Assembly: GCA_030648295.1 (NCBI GenBank)
Contig: JAUSID010000083.1
Coordinates: 1 to 64,000 of the forward strand
Origin: Opitutaceae bacterium
GTDB taxonomy: Bacteria > Verrucomicrobiota > Verrucomicrobiia > Opitutales > Opitutaceae
DNA: 64,000 nt
Direction: 5' to 3'
Shown here: positions 53,457 to 61,264 of the stretch, one piece after another
Numbering within the stretch: the first letter of the stretch is position 1
Layout of the letters: every line of letters begins with the position of its first letter
Made by a program: the position numbers and the translations under genes
The notes under the pieces: generated by a model
What the model saw: the letters and a program-made list of their open reading frames with translations, nothing else
Told to the model about the DNA's origin: nothing
The model's database searches: none

Positions 53457-54161
53457 CTACAGTATCTGCACCGGCCGGGTGTGCATCGCCCAAAGCGCCT
53501 CGGCGTAGGTCGCGCCACAGGTTGCCCCCCGATAACGCGCGAGCGTCGTCTTGGTCGTCAACGCCGGATCCGGAGCGGTACCGTCGCGCGGCTTCTCGCG
53601 CACGAACGCCATCAGCTGACCCAGCCATTCCATCGCTGAAGGCCACACGGGCGTGACATCCACAAACGTGTTTGGCTCGAAGCCTATCGTGTGGCCAGGG
53701 CCATTGTCATAGCAGTAGATCTGGCGCGGCACCTTCGCTTTGGCGTCGTCGCCAATCCGGCCGGCCAGACGCAGCGCGGCTTTGCTGATCGCCGACGCGG
53801 CCTCGTGATCCGGATGGCGGTCGTTGGGCCAGAGCATGAACGCGACGTCGGGCTGCACCTCGGCCACGACTTTCGCCGTGGCTCGCTTGGTGTCCTCGTT
53901 GAAGTGAAATCGTCCCGAGGCAAGGTCGATGAATTTCATCTCCACGCCGTGATGATGCGCGAGCGACTGGCTGAATTCGACCAATTCGCGCCCGCGCCCC
54001 TTGGCCGGCGGCCAGTTGCTGTAGTCACCAATCAATGACAGCACCACGACCCGGTAGTTTTTCTGGACCGCTTGCAGCAGGATGCCGGGAATGCCGAACA
54101 CGCAGTCGTCGTAATGCGCGCCGATCGCGAGGAGGGTTTTGGGAGAGGCGGCGGAAGACAT
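53457..54161 (-). CDS. PIG-L family deacetylase
   Basis: A 234-residue zinc-dependent deacetylase of the LmbE/PIG-L family, acting on GlcNAc-type substrates. The metal motif is AIGAHYDDC (usual form A-H-P-D-D, here with Tyr for Pro), with the third ligand in NDRHPDHEAA. The start at 54161 is set by MSSAASPKTLLAIG. The start codon itself lies within a GAAGAC array. There is no leader, so it is probably cytoplasmic. Neighbours are unrelated. Confidence 0.9.
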   Translation of the reverse strand: MSSAASPKTLLAIGAHYDDCVFGIPGILLQAVQKNYRVVVLSLIGDYSNWPPAKGRGRELVEFSQSLAHHHGVEMKFIDLASGRFHFNEDTKRATAKVVAEVQPDVAFMLWPNDRHPDHEAASAISKAALRLAGRIGDDAKAKVPRQIYCYDNGPGHTIGFEPNTFVDVTPVWPSAMEWLGQLMAFVREKPRDGTAPDPALTTKTTLARYRGATCGATYAEALWAMHTRPVQIL

Positions 54162-54262
54162 GGGAAGACGTCCGAAGACGCGGAAGACGGGGAGACGCAC
54201 CCGAAGACTTGGAAGACGGGGAAGACTTGGGAGACGGGTAAGACTCGGACAACGAAGAAACG
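54153..54262. repeat. GAAGAC degenerate tandem array over the PIG-L start
   Basis: About ten units of the form (G/C)GGAAGAC(G/T) at a spacing of roughly nine to ten bases on the plus strand, ending in CTCGGAC. The minus-strand ATG of the PIG-L gene is part of the second unit. In contrast to the copies at 23060, 23325 and 28905 it lies 5' of the gene. Confidence 0.6.
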
Positions 54263-54425
54263 CAAAACGAAAACCAATCGGAAAATGTCCTGCCCTTGCG
54301 GTCGGCGCGGGTTGGCCCAGCAACAAGGTGGACCGCGTTGACCTCAACGCGGTTTGGTACACGTCTAGTTACGTCCGCGGCGCAGAGATCGAGCCGCGTC
54401 ACCTCCAATTCAGCTGATTGCGCCC

Positions 54426-56072
54426 ATGACCACGTTCATCCGACGACTCGCGATTGTCCTCTTCGCGATGCTCGCGCTGCACCGTTCGACGTTTGCGGAG
54501 GAAACACGGCGGCCAAACATCGTGCTCATCCTCGCGGACGACATGGGTTATTCGGATCTCGGCTGTTACGGCTCGGAGATCGCCACGCCCAACCTCGACC
54601 AGCTGGCGGCGCGCGGAGTCCGGTTCAGACAGTTCTACACCTATCCCCGCTGCTGTCCCACGCGCGCTGCCCTGCTCACGGGACTCTATCCGCACCAGGC
54701 CGGGGTCGGTCACATGGTTGAACGCAGCGGGCTGCCCCTGCCCGACCACGGTTTCCCCGGCTACAAGGGCGAATTGAGCGGGCGAGCGGTGACGATTGCC
54801 GAGGTGCTGCGCGAGGCCGGATACCGCACCGCCATGTCGGGCAAGTGGCACCTGACGCCGTTCACCGACTCGAAGCAAAACTGGCCGCGGCAGCGCGGGT
54901 TCGAGGAGTTCTACGGCACGATTCATGGCGTCGGCAGCTTCTACGATCCGGTCTCGCTCACGCGGGGCAACGAACCGGAGAAACCCGGGAAGGAATTTTA
55001 TTACACCGACGCGATCTCGGCGCACGCGGCCGGGATGATTGGAAAATTCACCGCGGAACGGAAACCGTTCTTCCTCTATGTCGCGTACACGGCGCCGCAC
55101 TGGCCGCTCCATGCCCGGCCGGAGGACATCGCGAAATACGAGGGGAAATACACCGCCGGCTGGGAGGCGCTGCGGGAGGCGCGCTATCGCCGGCAGGTCG
55201 AGCTCGGGCTGGTCGATCGTGCATGGCCGCTCTCGCCGCGCGATCCGGCCGTTCCCGCGTGGGCCGGCGTCCCAAACAAGGAGTGGGAAGCTCACCGGAT
55301 GGCCGTCTACGCCGCGCAAATCGACCGGATGGATCAGGGTATTGGGAAGATCATGACACGGCTCCGCGAGACCGGCGTCGAGCGCGACACCCTCGTCGTT
55401 TTTCTGTCGGACAATGGCGGCTGCGCCGAAGGCTCCGGCGCGCCGCCTCCCGGCCGCACGCCGCCGCCCTACGTGCCAACCCACTCACCCGATGGGAAGC
55501 CGGTCCGGCGCGGCAATATCCCGGCGATCGTGCCCGGGCCGCCGGACACCTACGCCACCTACGGGCGCTCGTGGGCGAACGCCAGCAACACGCCGTTCCG
55601 GCTGTTCAAACACTGGGTGCACGAGGGCGGCATCGCCACGCCCTGCATCGCCGCGTGGCCCGCCGGGATTCGCGCCCGCGGCATCACGCCGCACGCCGGC
55701 CACATCATTGATTTCATGGCCACGTTCGCGGAGATATCCGGCGCTGCGTATCCGCGGACCTTTCACGGCCAGGCCATCCCACCGCCGGAGGGAAAAAGCC
55801 TGCTGCCGGTTCTCCAGGGCAAATCCGGGCCGCGCGAGGGCGAACTTTTCTGGGAGCACGAAGGCAATCGCGCCGTACGCCAGGGAAAATGGAAGCTGGT
55901 GGCGCGACACGGCACGCCGTGGGAACTCTACGATTTGGAAACGGATCGCACCGAGTTGACCAATCTGGCGGAGAGAAATCCGGCGAAGGTGCGCGGACTA
56001 GCCGCCAGCTACGAGGCGTGGGCCGGCCGCGTCGGCGTGGTGCCTTGGGACACGTATAACGCGATCAAATGA
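54426..56072 (+). CDS. Exported arylsulfatase
   Basis: A 548-residue sulfatase with a signal peptide (MTTFIRRLAIVLFAMLAL to STFAEE). The opening metal motif is NIVLILADDMGYSDLGCYG. The formylglycine site is C76 in CCPTRA (C-x-P-x-R), followed by LLTGLYPHQAG and SGKWHL. FLSDNGGCAEG is the C-terminal metal site. The family is arylsulfatase A-like; its closest role is probably removal of sulfate from polysaccharides. It needs a maturing enzyme not present here. It is separate in sequence from the sulfatase at 14945. Confidence 0.93.
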   Translation: MTTFIRRLAIVLFAMLALHRSTFAEETRRPNIVLILADDMGYSDLGCYGSEIATPNLDQLAARGVRFRQFYTYPRCCPTRAALLTGLYPHQAGVGHMVERSGLPLPDHGFPGYKGELSGRAVTIAEVLREAGYRTAMSGKWHLTPFTDSKQNWPRQRGFEEFYGTIHGVGSFYDPVSLTRGNEPEKPGKEFYYTDAISAHAAGMIGKFTAERKPFFLYVAYTAPHWPLHARPEDIAKYEGKYTAGWEALREARYRRQVELGLVDRAWPLSPRDPAVPAWAGVPNKEWEAHRMAVYAAQIDRMDQGIGKIMTRLRETGVERDTLVVFLSDNGGCAEGSGAPPPGRTPPPYVPTHSPDGKPVRRGNIPAIVPGPPDTYATYGRSWANASNTPFRLFKHWVHEGGIATPCIAAWPAGIRARGITPHAGHIIDFMATFAEISGAAYPRTFHGQAIPPPEGKSLLPVLQGKSGPREGELFWEHEGNRAVRQGKWKLVARHGTPWELYDLETDRTELTNLAERNPAKVRGLAASYEAWAGRVGVVPWDTYNAIK

Positions 56073-56211
56073 ATCGCGCGGAGTGCGCGACTCTCCGTCG
56101 ATTCGCTGGCACTCGTCGCTACGGGCGCAACTTCCACTCACGCTCGCTCGTGGCGATGTTGCCACGCCGTACTTACGAGCATGAGCGAATGGAAACGCCT
56201 CGGGCTGCGCG

Positions 56212-57150
56212 CTACTTTGCCTTCTTCGCTGCAGGCGGGCGCGGGGCGGGCTGCTTCTTCTCGTCGAGGTTCTGATACGCTTCCTCGTCGGTCACGCGCG
56301 CCGATTTGACGCCGCCCGGCGGGACCTCGAGCTTCGCGAGCCAGACGAGCGCGTTGAGCATCAGCCGCCGCTGGTCGTCATTCTGCCAGTTGAGGTGAAA
56401 GTGTCCGCCCGTGAAACCCAACCCCCGACCGCCGTCGCGGCGCTCGATCGCCCACATCATCGTTTCGGGCCGGCCCGTCGCGGCCTGGATATGTGGATAC
56501 GGTCCCTTCGGGTGAACATACGGGCCATCGCGAACGGCGTCCGATGGCGTGGCCACGAGGATGTCCTTCACACCCGCCTTGCCGTCGCGGAACCGCATGT
56601 TGAAGTACCATTCGTCGTTTGTCTTGAACGGCTTCACGCCGCGCGTGATCGGGTGGACCGGCAACTGCTTGTAGTCCGCGTCCCAGATCGGATTGCACGA
56701 AAACTCGTTTTCATAATGGCCGCCGATCCATTCCTTCCAGGCGTCGCCCGCGGGCCCCGCCACGACCTCGACCGCGTAATGCGCCATCCCGAGGCTGACG
56801 CCGCGGTTCACCAGCGCGCGGAGCACCTCCAGCCGGTTGCCCTGCACGGCGGGATGCTTCGGTCCGCCGTCGGAATAGATGAAAATCGCGTCGGCGCCAT
56901 CGAACACCGAGTTGTCGTCGACCTGTTTTCCGTCGACGCGTCTTGTGGGCCAGCCGTTCGTGACCAGCACGGTCTTGAGTCCCGGCACACGCTCGAGCCG
57001 TTTTTGCAGCAGGATCGAGCCGGCGCGGAATTCGTGCATTAGCGGCGGATGGCTGACCGGGCCGGCGATCATCACGAGCTTGCGGTCAGCAGCGTGGAGC
57101 ACGGTGGCGCCGGCGGCGAATGAGAGGGAGAGGAAAACGCGAAGTTTCAT
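56212..57150 (-). CDS. ThuA domain-containing protein (larger type)
   Basis: A 312-residue exported protein (MKLRVFLSLSFAAGATVLHA). The ThuA-like core includes KLVMIAGPVSHPPLMHEFRAG, DAIFIYSDGGPKHP, ALVNRGVSLGMAHYAVE, HPITRGVKPFKTNDEWYFNM and GRGLGFTGGHFHLNWQND. This form, with the GGHFH motif, is common in planctomycetes. It ends in a Lys/Pro/Ala tail. The upstream region carries a run of ten G on the plus strand, 31 bases before the start. Confidence 0.88.
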   Translation of the reverse strand: MKLRVFLSLSFAAGATVLHAADRKLVMIAGPVSHPPLMHEFRAGSILLQKRLERVPGLKTVLVTNGWPTRRVDGKQVDDNSVFDGADAIFIYSDGGPKHPAVQGNRLEVLRALVNRGVSLGMAHYAVEVVAGPAGDAWKEWIGGHYENEFSCNPIWDADYKQLPVHPITRGVKPFKTNDEWYFNMRFRDGKAGVKDILVATPSDAVRDGPYVHPKGPYPHIQAATGRPETMMWAIERRDGGRGLGFTGGHFHLNWQNDDQRRLMLNALVWLAKLEVPPGGVKSARVTDEEAYQNLDEKKQPAPRPPAAKKAK

Positions 57151-57180
57151 CAGGGGGATTGGCGGCAGGAATACGGTGGT

Positions 57181-57190
57181 GGGGGGGGGG
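57181..57190. repeat. Homopolymer G10 between divergent genes
   Basis: Ten consecutive G, preceded by GGTGGT, in the 128-base region shared by the ThuA and PIN/NYN genes. It is the longest homopolymer I noticed in the window and is a possible slippage site. Confidence 0.6.
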
Positions 57191-57278
57191 AATCGAGGCG
57201 GGGAGCAAGTGAGCGCAGCTGCGTAGCCAAGTCGAGATTTGAGGTGACCGGCCCCGATGCGGGTGCGAATGTCGCGCC

Positions 57279-57884
57279 ATGGCTATTGATGGCGTTATCC
57301 ACCATGTTTTCGTCGACCTCGAGAATGTGCCGACGGTCGATCTGGGACTGATCAGCGACAAACCGGTCCATGTCACGCTCGTCATCGGCGAGAAACAAAA
57401 ACGGCTCGACCTGCGGCTGGTCCGGCAAATCCACCAGCACGCGGCAAAGGTGACTCTGATTGAAGTCGGCGCATCCGGTCACAACGCGCTCGATCTCGTG
57501 CTCGCGTGTCATCTCGGCCAGACGGTCGTCCAGCATCCGGGCGGACAATTTCTGATCGTTTCCAAGGACAAGGATTTCAATCCGCTCGTGGCCCACCTCC
57601 GCACCGACGGCATGGACGTCACGCGCCACGAAGCGTTCGCCGCGTTGCCATTCTTCAACCCCGTCGCGAAAGCGGTGGGCAGCGATGAACGGCTGGAAAA
57701 ACTCATCGACGGACTGCGGCACCGGACGACGGCGCGACCCGTCCGGCGCAAGACGCTGCTCTCCCACATCAACGCGTACTTTGCGAAGCAGCTTTCACCG
57801 GCCGACCTCGAAGCGATCGTCGACACCCTGGAGGAGCGTCAGGTGATCGCGATCGATGCCAACGACAAGGTGAGTTACCCCTGA
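57279..57884 (+). CDS. PIN/NYN-domain protein (putative ribonuclease)
   Basis: A 201-residue cytoplasmic protein. It begins HHVFVDLENVPTVDL, whose Asp and Glu match the NYN/PIN-like nuclease start. It continues GASGHNALDLVLACHLGQ and FLIVSKDKDFNPLVAHL, which supply the other acidic residues of the metal site. The C-terminal 60 residues (KTLLSHINAYFAKQLSPADL) look like a winged-helix region. Such proteins are predicted RNases; no antitoxin gene is adjacent. It is divergent from the ThuA gene. Confidence 0.8.
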   Translation: MAIDGVIHHVFVDLENVPTVDLGLISDKPVHVTLVIGEKQKRLDLRLVRQIHQHAAKVTLIEVGASGHNALDLVLACHLGQTVVQHPGGQFLIVSKDKDFNPLVAHLRTDGMDVTRHEAFAALPFFNPVAKAVGSDERLEKLIDGLRHRTTARPVRRKTLLSHINAYFAKQLSPADLEAIVDTLEERQVIAIDANDKVSYP

Positions 57885-57903
57885 GCGCCGCTAATCGCAT
57901 TGA

Positions 57904-57975
57904 TGTAGGAGCCCGCTTGCGGGCGATTGGGAGCGCGACCGTCCAAACAATCGCCTGCGAGCAGCCTGTCTCCTA
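57904..57975. repeat. GTAGGAGCCCGC hairpins and partial family B REP
   Basis: GATGTAGGAGCCCGCTTGCG (stem GCCCGC, loop TT, GCGGGC) starts 20 bases after the PIN stop. It is followed by a truncated family B head (GGGAGCGCGACCG) and an inverted AGCCTGTCTCCTACAC end. A relative is at 18325. Confidence 0.6.
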
Positions 57976-58048
57976 CACGGACGGGCCATTCGGCTCCCGG
58001 GGTTCGGCGGAAAAGTTGACGCGGTGACGCGCAACGCCTCTGCTTGGC

Positions 58049-59104
58049 GTGCCTGACTGCCCCGGATCGGCTCCGCCGGACCAACCCCAACCCCTCGCGG
58101 GAGTCCGGGTCGAGGAAACCGCGACGGAAGGCAACGGACCGGTCAATCAGCTCACCGCCGCGGAGCGCGCGCGGCGGACCGCATGGGGAACCGCACCCGT
58201 GACGGACGAGGAAGCGCAGCGGCGGGCAACCACCGAGTGGGGCGGTCGCACGCACGCGGAGGGAAAATATCGGAACGTGTTTCCCGGATTGCATTTCACC
58301 TTCGCACCGCGCGGCGGGCTGGTGGCGCGGCTCAGTTATTCGACCAGCATCGGCCGGCCGCCGGTCACGTCGATCATTCCGAACCTGGCGGTCAACGACG
58401 AGGCGCAAACGGTGAGCATGGCGAACAACGCGCTGCGGCCGCAGCGGTCGGACAATTTTGACTTGAATGTGGAATACTACTTCGAGCCGATCGGGCTGCT
58501 CTCGGCCAGCGTCTTCCTGAAGGAGGTCGATGGCTTCATCTATTCCACGAATCGTCTCATCGTGCCGTCCGGCCCGGACAACGGCTTCGAGGGAATGTAT
58601 GAAGGTTACCGGCTCACCACGTCGCTCAACGGCGGTCATGCGCGGTATCGCGGCTTCGAACTGAGCTATCAGCAGCAGTTCACGTTTCTGCGCGGCTTCT
58701 GGCGCGGATTCGGGGTGAACGCGAACTACACCCAGTTGGAAACGAAGGGCGATTATGGCGGCACGGTGGCAACGACGCAGGTCGCCGGGTTCCGGCCAAA
58801 GAGCGCCAACGCCGCGATCAATTACCAAAAGGGCAAGTATCGCAGCAGCGTGCAGGCGAACTGGGTCGACGCGTACCTGCTTACGGTCGCGGCAAACCCG
58901 GCGCAGATCGTGTACGAGGCGCCGCGAACCTCCGTCAACGTGAAGTTCACCTACGATTATTCGAGCCGCACGAGTTTTTACCTGAACCTCGACAATCTCA
59001 CCCGCTCGCCGATCAACAGCCGCTATTACACCTACCGCGATCGGATTGGCTACACGCGGCTGCCCTACCGATCGATCGCAGCCGGCGTGCAGGGTCGGTT
59101 CTAA
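58049..59104 (+). pseudogene. 5'-truncated TonB-dependent receptor
   Basis: The frame runs 351 codons. From about 58091 (PLAGVRVEETATEG) it aligns with the last third of the TBDR barrels at 4814, 7996 and 11412: FLGGVR, YSTSIGRPPVTS versus WSTSFGRPNMTN, DNFDLNVEYYFEP, SGPDNGFEGMYEGY and YQQQFTFLRGFWRGFGVNANYT, ending in GVQGRF. The signal peptide, plug and about two-thirds of the protein are missing. The left boundary is close to a REP-rich stretch. Without a plug or leader it cannot function, so I call it a pseudogene. Confidence 0.85.
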
Positions 59105-59125
59105 ACTCTTTCACCTTGGCTCCGA

Positions 59126-59181
59126 GTAGCGGAACGCGTGAACGTTTCGCCCTGAAACGAAACGCTGACGCGTTCCGCTAC
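59126..59181. repeat. REP family D inverted pair
   Basis: GTAGCGGAACGCGTGAACG continuing to TTTCG, a short spacer, then CGAAACGCTGACGCGTTCCG continuing to CTAC. It has the same heads and stems as the doublets around the RAYT but a single-base change in the loop and a shorter spacer. Confidence 0.7.
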
Positions 59182-59232
59182 GATTAGTCTTTCAACGCCG
59201 CCTCTTCACCTCCGCCACGCCACTCATCGTCC

Positions 59233-59568
59233 ATGCGCTCACGTCCTTTTGCTCTTACCAGGACTCTCGTCCTGTTCACGACGCTGTCCGCGAATTTGCT
59301 GCTCGCGCAGGCCCCCGCGCGCCGGCCTGCGCCGCCACCGGTCAACTCGCCGGAAGTCCACGCCGACCATCGCGTCACGTTCCGGCTCCGCGCGCCGACC
59401 GCCAACAAAGTCACCGTCTCCGGCCAGTTCCAGAAAGCCGCCGCGACGATGGCGAAGAACGATGATGGTCTCTGGACGGTGGCCGCTGGTCTTTCAGGAA
59501 TCGAAGGCGCTGACGGCACGGTGAGGGTACGGCCAGCCGCATGCCGATGGCCGGGGCGTTCGATGTGA
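59233..59568 (+). pseudogene. N-terminal fragment of an exported esterase (E-set/CBM48-like domain)
   Basis: A signal peptide (ALTRTLVLFTTLSANLLLAQ) and a beta-sandwich start (NSPEVHADHRVTFRLRAP, TANKVTVSGQFQ, KNDDGLWTV) match the N-terminal domain of secreted esterases that carry an immunoglobulin-like domain before an alpha/beta-hydrolase. After LWTVAAG the sequence loses similarity and stops within 30 residues. The hydrolase domain is absent, so this is a truncated gene, possibly from a deletion that joined it to the next fragment. Confidence 0.6.
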
Positions 59569-59718
59569 TTGTAATCGGCGTCGGCGCGATGGGCGCGATT
59601 CAGCGCCACTTCCTGCCCGTGAACCAGCCGGAACGACTACCTGGACGGCACGCCGCAGCGGCATTCAGCCCGGGCCTCACAGCGATGCACCCACAATCGA
59701 CGCACTTCCCTGGCTGAG
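59541..59718 (+). pseudogene. Fragment of a FAD-dependent oxidoreductase (sarcosine/N-methyltryptophan oxidase type)
   Basis: A 58-codon frame overlapping the previous fragment starts MPMAGAFDVIVIGVGAMGA, the beta-alpha-beta dinucleotide-binding start (G-x-G-x-x-G) of the DAO/SolA oxidase family. It then diverges (IQRHFLPVNQPERL) and ends. The rest of the enzyme is missing. Together with the esterase fragment and the truncated receptor it marks a decayed zone. Confidence 0.55.
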
Positions 59719-59874
59719 GCTGTTCATGAATTGCGAACGGCCAAAAATCAGACGCTGATGTCGTTTCACCGGTTCCCGCCGGCACCCGGTGTCTTGCCAA
59801 CGCGACCTTCAACGACCACACACTCGCGGCGCATTCGGCTGCCCCACCTCGTTCCGCCGGCCAGATTCTTCACC

Positions 59875-61170
59875 ATGACACCCCAGGATCCGCGAAACCT
59901 GCCCTCGATTTCCCGTCGCAATTTTCTCGCGCGCTCGTTCGGCGCGATGGCGGCAATCTCCGCCATTGGCTCAACGCGCGCGAGCGGCATGCAAGAAAGT
60001 CCGGCACGCACGACCGGCCGCCGGACGATCGCCTACGTCGGCACGTTCACGCGCGGAACGAACTTTGCCGAACCGTACAATGCGTCGCCGGGAAACGGGC
60101 TCGGCATCCACCGGTTTGAAATGGATCCGGCGACGGGCAGCCTGTCGGCGCGCGACGTCCTGGTCGACGACTCGAGCCCGAACTGCCTCGCGTTCAACCC
60201 GGCCCGTACCCACTTGTATGTGACAAAGAAGGGTTCGGGCGGGGCGGGCTCCGGCGCGGTGAGTTCGTTCGCCGTCGATCCGTCCGATGGCCGGCTGAAA
60301 CTGCTCAATACGGTCAGCGCCGGTGGCCTCGGGCCCACCCACCTCAGCGTGCACCCGTCCGGCCGGCACGTGTTCGTGGCAAACTACATTGGCGGCTCGG
60401 TCGCGGTGCTCCCGGTTCGACCGAATGGCGAACTGGGTGAAGCCACCGACGTGAAGGAACTCCGCGGCGAAGTGGGACCGGTGCATGCGAGCAGCGCGCC
60501 GAAGGGCAGCTTCGCCATCAGCGGCCATGACAAGTCGCACGCGCACATGATCCAGCCGGACCCCGCCGGCCGTTTCGTGCTGGCGGCAAACCTCGGGCTG
60601 GATCGCATCCACGTTTGGAAATTCGACGAACGCGGCGGCACGTTGTTGGCCAATGATTCCGCCACCGTGGCGTTGCCGCCGGGCGACGGCCCGCGGCACT
60701 TCGCCTTTCACCCCAACGGCCGCTGGCTGTACTCCTTCCAGGAGGAAGGCTCGACGATTGTCTGGTTCGACTACGACGCCGCGACCGGCCGGTTGAGTGC
60801 ACGGCAGACACTCTCGACGCTGCCGCGCGGTTTCACCGGCTCGAGTTTTGGATCCGGGATCATGGTTTCGCCCGACGGGAAATTCGTCTACGCCGCCAAT
60901 CGGCTTCACGACAGCATCGCGTGGTTCGCCATCGCCGAAAGCGGATCACTCACGCTGGTCGCGACGGAATGGACGCGGGGCGATTATCCCCGGAGCCTCA
61001 ACTTCGATCCGAGCGGAGCTTTTCTGTATTCGTGCAATCAACGCAGCGATGCCATCACGTGTTTTCGGATCGACAGAAATACCGGCGCGCTGGCGTTCAC
61101 CGGTGACTACACGGCCGTGGGCAGTCCGTCGGTGATCGCGTTTTTGGAATTGGGAAATCCGCTTCCCTAA
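59875..61170 (+). CDS. Tat-exported lactonase-family beta-propeller protein
   Basis: A 431-residue protein with the leader SISRRNFLARSFGAMAAIS (twin arginine). The start at 59875 is chosen because it places this leader at the N-terminus. The seven-bladed propeller repeats include YVGTFTRGTN, PNCLAFNPARTHLYVTKKG, GPTHLSVHPSGRHVFVANYI, DGPRHFAFHPNGRWLYSF and YPRSLNFDPSGAFLYSCNQ. These match the 6-phosphogluconolactonase/YkgB-like (lactonase) family. Because it is exported, the substrate is probably a sugar lactone in the periplasm rather than 6-phosphogluconolactone (inferred). Confidence 0.9.
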   Translation: MTPQDPRNLPSISRRNFLARSFGAMAAISAIGSTRASGMQESPARTTGRRTIAYVGTFTRGTNFAEPYNASPGNGLGIHRFEMDPATGSLSARDVLVDDSSPNCLAFNPARTHLYVTKKGSGGAGSGAVSSFAVDPSDGRLKLLNTVSAGGLGPTHLSVHPSGRHVFVANYIGGSVAVLPVRPNGELGEATDVKELRGEVGPVHASSAPKGSFAISGHDKSHAHMIQPDPAGRFVLAANLGLDRIHVWKFDERGGTLLANDSATVALPPGDGPRHFAFHPNGRWLYSFQEEGSTIVWFDYDAATGRLSARQTLSTLPRGFTGSSFGSGIMVSPDGKFVYAANRLHDSIAWFAIAESGSLTLVATEWTRGDYPRSLNFDPSGAFLYSCNQRSDAITCFRIDRNTGALAFTGDYTAVGSPSVIAFLELGNPLP

Positions 61171-61264
61171 GTCGGCGGCTTGCGCGGCCGGAGCGGCGGG
61201 ACCACGAGCGGCGCACATTTTTTGTGCGGTTTTCAGGGCAGCGGCTACTTACCATTGAAGCGCA

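Noticed and set aside
54153..54262. Possible CRISPR or VNTR inside a gene
   Set aside because: Units are too short and degenerate for CRISPR, and most of the array lies outside the coding frame.
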